A DNA stretch of 11,231 nucleotides from an uncultured Eubacteriales bacterium (GCA_900548595.1 URLB01000066.1:1-11231); one strand, 5' to 3'. Positions 1-6,870 are shown, counted from the first letter of the stretch. The notes: a model not told the origin generated them from the letters alone. Numbers and translations: made by a program.

Positions 1-512
1 ACATGATAGTCGTGGCTGGAGCCGTATACTCTCGGTATATTTTTGTTTATCTGCGCTATTATTTTTTTTGCATGGTTAAGTCCCGAAGGGGAATATCCCG
101 CAGGCCCTATGTTGCAGAAACCCTGTTCGTTGGGAGGCGTCATCGGCACGACGGCAACGTCGGGGTCTATGTAGCTGACATAGTCCTCAAAACGGCTTAG
201 GTGCAGGGGTACGTTTGTTACAACTCCGTTTTTGCAGCCTTCCCTTTCATATCCGCCGTAGAAAAAGGCATGGTATCTGAATTTATCCGCAGGGATGTCT
301 TTGTCGGCAAGACCGATGTCGTCCATGGTCATGTTTCCGTAAAAATCTATATTTTCAAGCGCACCCTGTTTTACTTTTTCTATGACGCATGAAAGTACTT
401 TATCCGCTACGGAAAGTCCGCCGAGCCATATTTTATCTCCGCTTTTTATGTGTGCGGCTACGGCTTCGTCTGCGGTCATAAGTTTTGATTTGTATATTTC
501 CTCGTATGACAT
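1..512 (-). CDS. Acetyl-CoA hydrolase/transferase family CoA-transferase (N-terminal part, cut by window edge)
   Basis: Reading the minus strand from ATG 512-510 gives 170 codons without a stop, running off the left edge. The protein starts MSYEEIYKSKLMTADEAVAA, then IKSGDKIWLGG (about residues 22-32) and VAVVPMTPPNEQGFCNIG (about 119-136). These match the N-terminal domain of the acetyl-CoA hydrolase/transferase family, which includes 4-hydroxybutyrate, butyryl-CoA:acetate and succinyl-CoA:acetate CoA-transferases. Such enzymes move CoA between short-chain acids in the cytoplasm during fermentation. Members usually have about 430-450 residues, and the catalytic glutamate near residue 240 lies outside the window, so substrate and activity cannot be judged. 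The start is supported by AAGGAAGTG at 526-518, five bases upstream of the ATG. The gene follows truA on the same strand after 77 bp but has its own strong promoter, so it need not depend on truA transcription. Family assignment is secure; the acyl substrate is not known. Confidence 0.85.
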   Translation of the reverse strand, partial: MSYEEIYKSKLMTADEAVAAHIKSGDKIWLGGLSVADKVLSCVIEKVKQGALENIDFYGNMTMDDIGLADKDIPADKFRYHAFFYGGYEREGCKNGVVTNVPLHLSRFEDYVSYIDPDVAVVPMTPPNEQGFCNIGPAGYSPSGLNHAKKIIAQINKNIPRVYGSSHDYH

Positions 513-553
513 GTATTCACTTCCTTATTGAACTATAATGTAGAATAATATTT

Positions 554-582
554 ATTATAATAAAACGCTTTTTTTAAGTCAA
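554..582 (-). promoter_or_regulatory. Sigma-A-type promoter of the CoA-transferase gene
   Basis: On the minus strand, TTGACT (582-577) is followed by exactly 17 bases and then TATAAT (559-554). This is one mismatch from the full sigma-A consensus at ideal spacing, the best promoter in the window. Transcription should start near 547, giving a leader of about 35 nt before the ATG at 512. The -35 lies just 8 bases past the truA stop codon, with no terminator hairpin between, so read-through from truA could add to expression. Confidence 0.8.
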
Positions 583-589
583 TATTTTT

Positions 590-1333
590 TCAGTCGTAAT
601 AGACCTTCATCAGCATAAGACCCGAGGCAGGAGCCAGCTGTCCCGTAGTTTCCCTGGAACAGTTTTCAAGCATTTCGGTTATGGCTTCAGGCGTTATTTT
701 TCCTTTGCCCACATCAACCAAAGTGCCGATAATTATTCTGACCATGTGATATAGGAAGCTGTTCCCCGTTATTTCCGCGGAAATACCGTGTTCGGTTTCG
801 CAGATGTCTATTTTTTCTATATGACGAACCGTAGATTTTTTGCTTTTTTTCAAATCCGTAAAGCTTTTGAAGTCATGGGTGCCTATAAGATAAGAAGCGG
901 CTTTTTTCATGGCTTCTATATCAAGGGATTTTCCGTATACCCATGAATATCGTGCGGAGAATATATCGGGGACGCTGTCCGTATGTATGCGGTAGCGGTA
1001 TGTTTTCTTCAGAGCGTTCAGCCTGCTGTGGAATCGGGGAGAAGCCTGCCATGCCTTTATAACGCCGATGTCGTTGGGAAGATATTCGTTTATATAGTTC
1101 ATTATTTCTTCGGGAGTCATTTCGGTATCTATATGGAAATTGGCGTGCTGTCCTGCGGCGTGGACGCCTGCGTCCGTTCTGCCCGAGCCGTGTATTTCAA
1201 CCTCATGTCCCGTCATTTTAAAAAGTATATTTTCCAGTTTGCCTTGAATAGTTTCTTTTGTATTTCCCTGTTTCTGCCAGCCTTTGTATCTTGTTCCGTC
1301 GTATTGTATAATAACGGAAATATTTTTATCCAT
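590..1333 (-). CDS. truA: tRNA pseudouridine(38-40) synthase TruA
   Basis: This 247-residue protein has the usual length of bacterial TruA, which converts uridines 38, 39 and 40 of the tRNA anticodon arm to pseudouridine. The N-terminus (IQYDGTRYKGWQKQ) is the typical first strand. The signature GRTDAGVHA is at residues 51-59, with catalytic Asp54. FLYHMVRIIIGTLVDVG near the C-terminus is the second conserved TruA motif. The start at 1333-1331 is set by AAGGAGGA (1346-1339), five bases upstream. It diverges from murA and lies upstream of a CoA-transferase on the same strand; no functional link to either is evident. In many Firmicutes truA sits with ecfA/ecfT and ribosomal protein genes, which are absent here, so it has been separated from that cluster. 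The frame is intact and ends in TGA. Confidence is very high. Confidence 0.97.
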   Translation of the reverse strand: MDKNISVIIQYDGTRYKGWQKQGNTKETIQGKLENILFKMTGHEVEIHGSGRTDAGVHAAGQHANFHIDTEMTPEEIMNYINEYLPNDIGVIKAWQASPRFHSRLNALKKTYRYRIHTDSVPDIFSARYSWVYGKSLDIEAMKKAASYLIGTHDFKSFTDLKKSKKSTVRHIEKIDICETEHGISAEITGNSFLYHMVRIIIGTLVDVGKGKITPEAITEMLENCSRETTGQLAPASGLMLMKVYYD

Positions 1334-1378
1334 TTTGCTCCTCCTTCTATTATGAAAAATGCTCTGTATTTAGGCTTT

Positions 1379-1397
1379 TCCGTATCAAATATACGGA
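1379..1397. repeat. Short inverted repeat in the truA leader
   Basis: TCCGTAT (1379-1385) and ATACGGA (1391-1397) form perfect 7-bp arms around a 5-base loop. The element lies 46-64 bases upstream of the truA start, inside the transcript if the -10 boxes at 1452-1457 or 1478-1483 are used. It could be an RNA hairpin or a protein-binding palindrome. No poly-U run follows on the minus strand, so it is not an intrinsic terminator. Confidence 0.45.
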
Positions 1398-1451
1398 CAA
1401 AACGGCGGTACAGGCACTTGTTGATTATTAAAGCATACAATATACAGTTAT

Positions 1452-1483
1452 ATTATACTATATTTTTACCTGTTTTTATTATA
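1452..1483 (-). promoter_or_regulatory. Candidate -10 boxes for truA
   Basis: Two perfect TATAAT hexamers occur on the minus strand, at 1457-1452 and 1483-1478. Neither has a recognisable -35 at 16-18 bases or a TG extension, so the true start is uncertain. The DNA is AT-rich and chance matches are likely. No other candidate for the truA promoter stands out in the divergent region. Confidence 0.3.
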
Positions 1484-1508
1484 AATGTTACAATCTAAAG
1501 AAAAATGC

Positions 1509-1537
1509 TTTTCTAGTTAAAAATTTGGTGTTATAAT
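1509..1537 (+). promoter_or_regulatory. Extended -10 promoter candidate for the murA cluster
   Basis: TGTTATAAT at 1529-1537 is a perfect extended -10 (TG, one base, TATAAT). A weak -35 (TTTTCT, 1509-1514, three of six matches) sits 17 bases upstream, as is usual for promoters that rely on the TG extension. It would give a leader of about 85 nt before murA. With no terminator between them, murA, walJ, rlmH and the acyltransferase gene could all be read from it. Confidence 0.55.
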
Positions 1538-1628
1538 ACAGTATTATAAAATAGATTAATTATGGGCAGTTTTGCGTTTTTGCATATTCTGCTTTTTATG
1601 ATATATATTTGGGAGGCTTTCAGCTTAT

Positions 1629-2885
1629 ATGGAAAAGTTAGTTATTACCGGCGGCAGACGTCTTAACGGCGACGTTTACATCAGCGGTGCGAAAAACGCG
1701 GCGGTTGCCATAATACCGGCGGCGATTATGGCGGACGGAGTCTGCATTATAGACAATCTGCCTAATATCGAAGACGTAGCGAGCCTTAACTCAACTCTTA
1801 ACAAAATGGGTGCGGTTAGCGAGTACAGCGACAAACATACATTAAAAGTTGACAGCACGGGAGATATTACTACATGCGCGGTTTTTGACGAGGTAAAAAA
1901 GATAAGAGCTTCATATTATCTTCTCGGCGCATTGTTGGGAAGATATAAAAGGGCAGAGGTTGCTTTGCCGGGAGGCTGCAATTTCGGAACAAGACCAATA
2001 GACCTGCATTTAAAGGGATTTAAGCTTTTGGGTGCGGAAGTAGACGTTTCCGACGGAATAGTAAAGGTCAGCGCTGACAGACTTATCGGAACGCAGATAT
2101 ACATGGACCAGGTCAGCGTAGGCGCTACAATAAACATAATGCTTGCCGCAAGCATGGCGGAAGGCACAACTATTATAGAAAACGCGGCTAAAGAGCCGCA
2201 TGTCGTGGATACGGCTAACTTCCTTAACATGATGGGCGCTAATATTAAGGGCGCAGGTACCGATATTATAAGGATAAAAGGCGTGGAAAAGCTTCACGGT
2301 GCGGAATATACGATTATTCCCGACCAGATAGAGGCAGGAACATATATGATTGCCGCCGCAATGGCAGGCGGAGACGTTACGGTAAAAAATATTATTCCGA
2401 AGCATATGGATTCCCTTACGGCAAAGCTGGCTGAAATGGGGATAAGAATAGTTAAAAACGACGACAGCATAACTGTTATTGCGGAAAAAAGACCGGATTG
2501 CGCCAATATAAAAACTATGAGTTATCCCGGTTTCCCTACGGATCTTCAGCCGCAGATGACGGCTCTTTTAAGCATTTGCAAGGGAATAAGCGTCGTTACG
2601 GAAAACGTATGGGATAACAGATACCAGTATGTCGACGAATTGAGAAAGCTTGGGGCAAAAATAACCGTTGAATCCAGAGTCGCCATGATAGAGGGCGTGG
2701 AAAAATTAAGAGGAGCCAAAGTATCGGCTACCGATTTGCGCGCAGGCGCGGCTATGGTTGTTGCAGGTCTTTTTGCCGACGGAATAACCGAGATAGACAA
2801 TATAAAATATATTGACAGAGGTTATGAGGAGATTGAGGAAAAACTCTCAAGTCTGGGCGCCTCTGTAAAAAGAGTTGAATGTTGA
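1629..2885 (+). CDS. murA: UDP-N-acetylglucosamine 1-carboxyvinyltransferase MurA
   Basis: The 418-residue protein matches the usual MurA length. It transfers enolpyruvate from PEP to UDP-GlcNAc, the first committed step of peptidoglycan synthesis in the cytoplasm, and is the fosfomycin target. SGAKNAA (residues 19-25) holds the conserved Lys22-Asn23 pair. PGGCNFGTRPIDLHLKGF carries the catalytic, fosfomycin-reactive Cys117. The second conserved half includes the region around YPGFPTDLQPQ. The start has GGGAGG (1611-1616) 12 bases upstream, rather far, but no better start exists and the N-terminus is canonical. It opens a tight plus-strand cluster, with walJ starting 31 bp after its stop. Firmicutes often have two MurA paralogues (MurA/MurZ); from one sequence I cannot say which this is. 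The active-site Cys predicts fosfomycin sensitivity at this enzyme. Confidence 0.97.
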   Translation: MEKLVITGGRRLNGDVYISGAKNAAVAIIPAAIMADGVCIIDNLPNIEDVASLNSTLNKMGAVSEYSDKHTLKVDSTGDITTCAVFDEVKKIRASYYLLGALLGRYKRAEVALPGGCNFGTRPIDLHLKGFKLLGAEVDVSDGIVKVSADRLIGTQIYMDQVSVGATINIMLAASMAEGTTIIENAAKEPHVVDTANFLNMMGANIKGAGTDIIRIKGVEKLHGAEYTIIPDQIEAGTYMIAAAMAGGDVTVKNIIPKHMDSLTAKLAEMGIRIVKNDDSITVIAEKRPDCANIKTMSYPGFPTDLQPQMTALLSICKGISVVTENVWDNRYQYVDELRKLGAKITVESRVAMIEGVEKLRGAKVSATDLRAGAAMVVAGLFADGITEIDNIKYIDRGYEEIEEKLSSLGASVKRVEC

Positions 2886-2916
2886 TTTTTTTAAAGATTA
2901 GGTGGGTGCGGATGTT

Positions 2917-3711
2917 ATGAATGTAAAGTTTTGTCCTCTTGTGAGCGGAAGCAGTGGGAACAGTACTTACATAGGTAGCGGAAACACCCACATTTTAATT
3001 GACGCAGGTATAAGCTGTAAACAGCTGTCCGAGCATATAAGACAGCTGGACATGGAACCGAGCGATATAGACGCAGTTTTTATAACCCATGAACATATCG
3101 ACCATATAAAGGGTGTTGGGGTTCTTTCCAGAAAATACAATATACCTGTGTACGCTACCTACGGCACATGGCAGGGCATAGGAAAAACAGTGGGAGAATT
3201 TGCGCCCGAAAACGTAAGATATGTTATGCCGAACCAAATGACGGTTGTGGGCGATATGTGCATAAAACCGTTTTCCATACCGCATGATACGATAGAACCC
3301 GTAGCCTACAGCGTTTTTACTGAAGACAGGAAGCTGACGGTTGCAACCGACATAGGGCATGTAACCGATACGGTTAAAGAAAATATTTACGATTCCGACG
3401 TACTTCTTTTGGAAGCGAACCATGATGTGGACATGCTTAAAAAAGGAAGTTATCCATGGGCGCTTAAAAAGCGTATTTTGGGAGAAAGAGGGCATTTGTC
3501 AAACGTTACGGCAGGGGATACCCTCAGTGAGATAATGAGCGGAAGGCTGAAATATGTTTTTCTGGGACATCTCAGCAATGAAAATAACGAGCCTCACCTG
3601 GCGTATGAAACTGTGGATAAAATTCTCAGGGATAATAATATAAACGTCGGTACATATTTGCAGTTGGATATGGCTTCCAGATATTCAAACAGTATAACAG
3701 TGGAACTGTAA
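2917..3711 (+). CDS. walJ: WalJ/YycJ-family metallo-beta-lactamase-fold hydrolase
   Basis: From ATG 2917 the protein has 264 residues. It opens with FCPLVSGSSGNSTYIG, the family N-terminus. HEHIDH (residues 58-63) is the di-metal HxHxDH motif. SIPHDT, ATDIGH and LLEANHDVDML add the later conserved His/Asp ligands and the WalJ-specific segment. Known relatives are YycJ of Bacillus, a 5'-3' exonuclease linked to mismatch repair, and WalJ/VicX of streptococci, linked to division control. Its substrate here is an inference. An in-frame GTG at 2902 would add five residues, but it falls within the likely ribosome binding site AGGTGG (2900-2905), so 2917 is preferred. In Bacilli walJ usually ends the walRK-yycHI operon; no histidine kinase or response regulator is present here. 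rlmH starts 11 bp after the stop. Confidence 0.92.
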   Translation: MNVKFCPLVSGSSGNSTYIGSGNTHILIDAGISCKQLSEHIRQLDMEPSDIDAVFITHEHIDHIKGVGVLSRKYNIPVYATYGTWQGIGKTVGEFAPENVRYVMPNQMTVVGDMCIKPFSIPHDTIEPVAYSVFTEDRKLTVATDIGHVTDTVKENIYDSDVLLLEANHDVDMLKKGSYPWALKKRILGERGHLSNVTAGDTLSEIMSGRLKYVFLGHLSNENNEPHLAYETVDKILRDNNINVGTYLQLDMASRYSNSITVEL

Positions 3712-3722
3712 GGGGTATATTT

Positions 3723-4202
3723 ATGAAAATAACTATAATAGGCGTCGGCAGGCTGAAAGAAAAATATTGGCAGGCTGCGGTCGAGGAGTATTCCAAAAGA
3801 CTGAGTAAATATGTTAAGTTGGAAATAATAGAAGTACCCGATGAGAAAGCTCCGGAAACATTGAGCGCGGCGGAAGCCGAAATTGTCAAGAAAAACGAGG
3901 GGCAGAGAATACTGAAAAATATAAAGGACGGCGCATACGTTATAGTTTTGGCGATAAACGGCAAAAAAATGACGTCGGAAGCCTTTTCGGACTTTATTAA
4001 CGAGCGCATGGTGAGAGGAGCGGGGCATATCGTTTTTGTCATAGGAGGCTCTCTCGGCCTGTCGGACGAGGTGTTAAACGCCGCCGATTATAAGCTTAGT
4101 TTTTCGGATATGACGTTTCCACATCAAATGATGAGAGTAATACTGTTGGAACAGTTTTACAGGGCGATGAAAATAATGAAAAACGAACCGTATCATAAAT
4201 GA
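3723..4202 (+). CDS. rlmH: 23S rRNA (pseudouridine1915-N3)-methyltransferase RlmH
   Basis: This 159-residue SPOUT-class methyltransferase has exactly the family length. RlmH methylates pseudouridine 1915 in helix 69 of 23S rRNA, acting on the assembled 70S ribosome with S-adenosylmethionine. The N-terminus MKITIIGVGRLKEKYW is diagnostic. IGGSLGLS (about 107-114) lies in the knotted cofactor-binding region, and MTFPHQMMRVILLEQFYRA followed by the terminal EPYHK is the conserved C-terminal tail. The binding site AGGGG (3711-3715) begins on the last base of the walJ stop codon, 7 bases before the ATG, indicating close coupling in one transcript. The order walJ then rlmH near each other is also seen in Bacilli. 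Nothing is missing or altered. Its 3' end resembles the staphylococcal SCC attachment core (separate entry). Confidence 0.97.
   Translation: MKITIIGVGRLKEKYWQAAVEEYSKRLSKYVKLEIIEVPDEKAPETLSAAEAEIVKKNEGQRILKNIKDGAYVIVLAINGKKMTSEAFSDFINERMVRGAGHIVFVIGGSLGLSDEVLNAADYKLSFSDMTFPHQMMRVILLEQFYRAMKIMKNEPYHK
4188..4202 (+). other. SCC attachment-site-like sequence at the rlmH 3' end
   Basis: The last 15 bases of rlmH, CCGTATCATAAATGA, match 13 of 15 positions of the core used by SCCmec recombinases at the 3' end of staphylococcal rlmH (orfX), GCATATCATAAATGA. The match mostly reflects conserved codons for Tyr-His-Lys-stop. I find no second copy downstream in the window and no recombinase gene, so nothing shows that an element has inserted here. 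Confidence 0.35.
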
Positions 4203-4213
4203 GGCTGTATATA

Positions 4214-5233
4214 ATGGAGAAACGTAGAGAAATAGATTTTGCAAATGTTTTTTTGTGTCTGCTTGTAATGCTTATTCATATATTATCAAAAGCCGTATCG
4301 GCTCTGGACAGGACAAGTCTGCAATTTGCGGCGGTTTATATACCGTCCAGGCTTTCGTCCTTTGTTGTCCAGGGCTTTATTTTTTTGAGCGCAGTAAAAT
4401 ATTTTATGCGGTACAAAGACGGCGGATTTGATTACGTCGGATTCATAAAGGCTAGACTTAAGACTATAGTTATACCCTATATCCTATGGAACATAATATA
4501 TTACTTTGCGCTTATGCCGCTGGGATATTTTATTTTCGATATGGGCGAACTGATAAAATATATATTTTTGGGCAATATGATAAGCCATTTTTATTTTGTG
4601 GTCATAATAGTACAGTTTTATGTTTTGATGCCCTTTTGGCTTTGGATTGTGAAAAAAATAAAACCGTCGGCGCTTATTCCCGTTTCCGCCGTTATAATGA
4701 TAATATTCGGGCAATATGCCTTTGCGGACTTTGTATATAACGACAGGATATTTTTAAAATATATTTCTTACTGGATATGCGGCTGTTATGTCGGCAGCTA
4801 TTATGAAAAAGTCATTATGTGGATAAAAAAATATAGCAAATATATAATTGCCGTATTTGCGGCGGCAGCCGTAACCGACGGGCTTCTTACATGGGTAAAT
4901 TCCGCAGGCGTAAGATATATCGGAGGACTGGAAAATATTCACATAATATATTGTACCGCCGCCATAGCCTTTGTCTTGACGCTGGGTGTGTATATCAGTG
5001 GGTATATTGTGGATAAAAAGATTTTTTCCGTTATAAACAGGCAAAGCTATAATATATATCTCTCCCACTGTCTTACGCTCTATTATGCCGATTATATTGC
5101 GGCGGAATGTTTTTCCTTCGGACAGGGAGAGCTGCTTTTATTCAGAGCGTTTGTGTGCTGTATAAGTACATTTGTGTTATGGGGAGCGTATAATTGCATA
5201 AAACGTAGAATAATGTATAAAAGTGGTTGTTGA
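4214..5233 (+). CDS. Integral membrane acyltransferase, family 3 (OafA/WecH-like)
   Basis: From ATG 4214 the protein has 339 residues and about ten hydrophobic segments, roughly at 9-27, 45-65, 84-103, 123-147, 152-170, 183-197, 212-230, 247-268, 280-297 and 306-328. IDFANVFLCLLVMLIH (about 7-22) is the family-3 first helix with its conserved histidine. FIKARLKTIVIPYILW, HFYFVVIIVQFYVLMPF and YNIYLSH are the other hallmarks. Such proteins O- or N-acylate sugars in cell-surface polymers or exported glycans; the acceptor here is unknown. The family's usual Arg after Asp-Phe in helix 1 is replaced (DFAN). An ATG at 4199 overlaps the rlmH stop as ATGA and would add five residues. I prefer 4214, which has GAGG (4201-4204) nine bases upstream. 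Either way it is translationally close to rlmH. A bidirectional terminator follows. Family certain, function open. Confidence 0.85.
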   Translation: MEKRREIDFANVFLCLLVMLIHILSKAVSALDRTSLQFAAVYIPSRLSSFVVQGFIFLSAVKYFMRYKDGGFDYVGFIKARLKTIVIPYILWNIIYYFALMPLGYFIFDMGELIKYIFLGNMISHFYFVVIIVQFYVLMPFWLWIVKKIKPSALIPVSAVIMIIFGQYAFADFVYNDRIFLKYISYWICGCYVGSYYEKVIMWIKKYSKYIIAVFAAAAVTDGLLTWVNSAGVRYIGGLENIHIIYCTAAIAFVLTLGVYISGYIVDKKIFSVINRQSYNIYLSHCLTLYYADYIAAECFSFGQGELLLFRAFVCCISTFVLWGAYNCIKRRIMYKSGC

Positions 5234-5350
5234 AAACTCTGTGGACAGCAAAAACCGACATATTAGGGGAGATTTCGACAAAAACAAAAATTAACTTTAA
5301 ATTTTATTAAATACTTAAAAATCCGATAAATCATATTGTAATATTTAATA

Positions 5351-5388
5351 AAAATACCGTCTTTAACATATGTTAAGGACGGTATTTT
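5351..5388. terminator. Bidirectional intrinsic terminator between the acyltransferase gene and murC
   Basis: Two 19-base arms (5351-5369 and 5370-5388) are perfect complements except for one position that gives a G-U pair in plus-strand RNA. The core is AATACCGTCTTTAACAT with its complement, folding into a stem of about 17 bp with a tiny loop. On the plus strand the 3' arm ends in TTTTCT. On the minus strand it ends in a TTTTT run. It therefore serves both converging genes. Confidence 0.85.
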
Positions 5389-5411
5389 CTACTTTATGAC
5401 GAAATTATTTT

Positions 5412-5434
5412 TTTGTCAAAAAATCGTTGACAAA
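5412..5434. repeat. Inverted repeat next to the DnaA-like boxes
   Basis: TTTGTCAA (5412-5419) and TTGACAAA (5427-5434) are perfect 8-bp arms around a 7-base spacer. They lie between the terminator and the DnaA-box-like row. The repeat could bind a dimeric protein or form a small hairpin. The right arm also contains TTGACA, but no good -10 follows at normal spacing, so I do not call a promoter. Confidence 0.45.
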
Positions 5435-5487
5435 TTAAATTTGTGAGTAAAATCTGTTTATAAGTCTGTGGACATTGTGGATAACTA

Positions 5488-6870
5488 TTACTTTACAAGG
5501 TCTTCGCCTATTAAATAAACGTCTCCGGCTCCCATAGTTATCAACAGGTCGCCTTCGGAACAGTTTTGGCGGATATATTCCTTTATTTCATCGAAACCGC
5601 CGACATATACGGCATCCCCTCCGCGCTGTTTTATACGTTCGACAAGGACGGAACTGTTTATAAGACCCGTATCTTTCTCCCTTGCGGCGTATATATCTGC
5701 AACCACTATTTTATCGGCGTCGTCAAAAGCCTCGGAAAATTCGTCAAGCAGATTATAGGTTCTGGAGTATGTGTGCGGCTGGAATATGCACCACAGCTTG
5801 TTTTTTTCTATATTTTTTGCCGCGGAAAGAGTAGCCTTTACTTCCGTAGGGTGGTGGGCATAGTCGTCTATGACGGTTATTCCGTTAAAGTTACCCTTGT
5901 ACTGGAAACGTCTGTCTGTTCCGCCGTAGTTTTCAAGACCTTCCTTAATAAATTTATTGTCTATTTCAAATACTTTTGCGGCTGCAAACGCTGCGAGAGC
6001 GTTATCCACATTATGTCTGCCGGGAACTTTCAAATCAATACGGCACTCAAAAGAACCCTTGTAATATACGTCAAAGCTATATGTGCCCATATTTGATATA
6101 GTAATGGATTTTGCATAAACGTCCGCCTTTTCATCGGCGCTTCCGTAGGAAATGATATTCGGCTTCAAACCTGCCGTTATTTCCCTGTAATTTTCGATTG
6201 CGGTATTGATTACAAGAGAACCGCCTTCCGCAATATTTTCCGCAAATTTATGGAAAGATTTTCTTATGTTTTCAAGATTTTTAAAATAGTCAAGATGGTC
6301 TGCGTCTATAGTAAGGACAACGCCTACATAAGGTCTGAAATGAAGAAAACTGTCGAAATATTCGCATGCTTCGGCTACGAAATAGTCCGAAGAGCCGACG
6401 CGGATATTTCCGCCGATAGATTTAAGTATTCCGCCGACGGTTATAGTGGGGTCAAGTTTTGCGGCCATTATTATTTCGGAAATCATGGAAGTTGTAGTTG
6501 TTTTTCCGTGAGTACCGGAAACGGCAATACTTTTTTTGTACCTGTCCATTATCGCTCCCAGAAGAGTTGCTCTTTCTATAATAGGTATATTTTTTTCATG
6601 CGCCGCCAGTATTTCCGGATTATCCGCCTTTACTGCCGCAGTATATACGACTATATCAGTATCGTCGGTTATATTATCCGCTTTCTGACCGATAGTAACG
6701 GTTATTCCCTGTTTTTTAAGGCTGTCGGTTATCTTGGAATCCTTTATATCGGAACCTGACACTTTGAAGCCTTCAAAGTTAAGTATTTCGGCAAGACCCG
6801 ACATACTTATGCCGCCTATGCCTACAAAGTGTATATGCTGAGAATTATTTTCAAGATTAATATTCATCAT
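5488..6870 (-). CDS. murC: UDP-N-acetylmuramate--L-alanine ligase MurC
   Basis: The 460-residue protein is of normal length for MurC, the cytoplasmic ATP-dependent ligase that adds L-alanine to UDP-MurNAc, the first residue of the peptidoglycan stem peptide. HFVGIGGISMSGLAEIL (about 14-30) is the MurC N-terminal UDP-binding motif. SGTHGKTTTT (118-127) is the ATP-binding loop with Lys123. The region around DHLDYF belongs to the central domain, and DDYAHHPTEV begins the C-terminal ligase domain. The start ATG (6870-6868) is followed directly by a second ATG. AGGGGAAG (6885-6878) lies 7 bases before the first and 10 before the second, so either could be used. The gene stands alone on the minus strand, away from the usual mur cluster, and diverges from glgC. 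It converges on the rlmH cluster, sharing a two-way terminator. Confidence 0.97.
   Translation of the reverse strand: MMNINLENNSQHIHFVGIGGISMSGLAEILNFEGFKVSGSDIKDSKITDSLKKQGITVTIGQKADNITDDTDIVVYTAAVKADNPEILAAHEKNIPIIERATLLGAIMDRYKKSIAVSGTHGKTTTTSMISEIIMAAKLDPTITVGGILKSIGGNIRVGSSDYFVAEACEYFDSFLHFRPYVGVVLTIDADHLDYFKNLENIRKSFHKFAENIAEGGSLVINTAIENYREITAGLKPNIISYGSADEKADVYAKSITISNMGTYSFDVYYKGSFECRIDLKVPGRHNVDNALAAFAAAKVFEIDNKFIKEGLENYGGTDRRFQYKGNFNGITVIDDYAHHPTEVKATLSAAKNIEKNKLWCIFQPHTYSRTYNLLDEFSEAFDDADKIVVADIYAAREKDTGLINSSVLVERIKQRGGDAVYVGGFDEIKEYIRQNCSEGDLLITMGAGDVYLIGEDLVK

Larger units (their letters stand above)
5240..5484. other. DnaA-box-like 9-mers flanking very AT-rich DNA
   Basis: Four 9-mers in the same orientation lie just beyond the murC stop: TGTGAGTAA (5442-5450), TGTTTATAA (5455-5463), TGTGGACAT (5467-5475) and TGTGGATAA (5476-5484). 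The last is a perfect complement of the DnaA box TTATCCACA. Against TGTGNATAA the others have one, one and two mismatches. A further TGTGGACAG (5240-5248, two mismatches) follows the acyltransferase stop. Between them, 5281-5340 has only 8 G/C in 60 bases. The layout recalls a DnaA-binding region, but dnaA/dnaN are absent and only one box is perfect. This entry also describes the content of the 254-bp convergent gap. Confidence 0.4.

Noticed and set aside
983..1498. Long plus-strand reading frame (171 codons) opposite the truA start region
   Set aside because: It mostly lies antisense to truA, whose family motifs are unmistakable. Its translation is low-complexity and resembles no family, and there is no suitable ribosome binding site.
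1566..1597. Hairpin with T run in the murA leader (GCAG/CTGC plus TGC/GCA, then TTTTT) as an attenuator
   Set aside because: Only 4 and 3 base pairs with large internal unpaired stretches. It is too weak to call a terminator in such AT-rich DNA.
2902..2904. GTG start for walJ
   Set aside because: It lies within the probable ribosome binding site AGGTGG. The ATG at 2917 gives the canonical family N-terminus.
5426..5453. TTGACA-containing promoter reading toward murC from the convergent gap
   Set aside because: The only -10-like hexamer (TAAAAT) is at about 15 bases spacing, and it would make only antisense RNA to murC. The TTGACA is part of an inverted repeat.
5566..6759. Two plus-strand frames (176 and 169 codons) inside murC
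   Set aside because: They are antisense shadows of the fully conserved murC gene, rich in Cys/Tyr/Phe as expected from reverse-strand reading of its codons.
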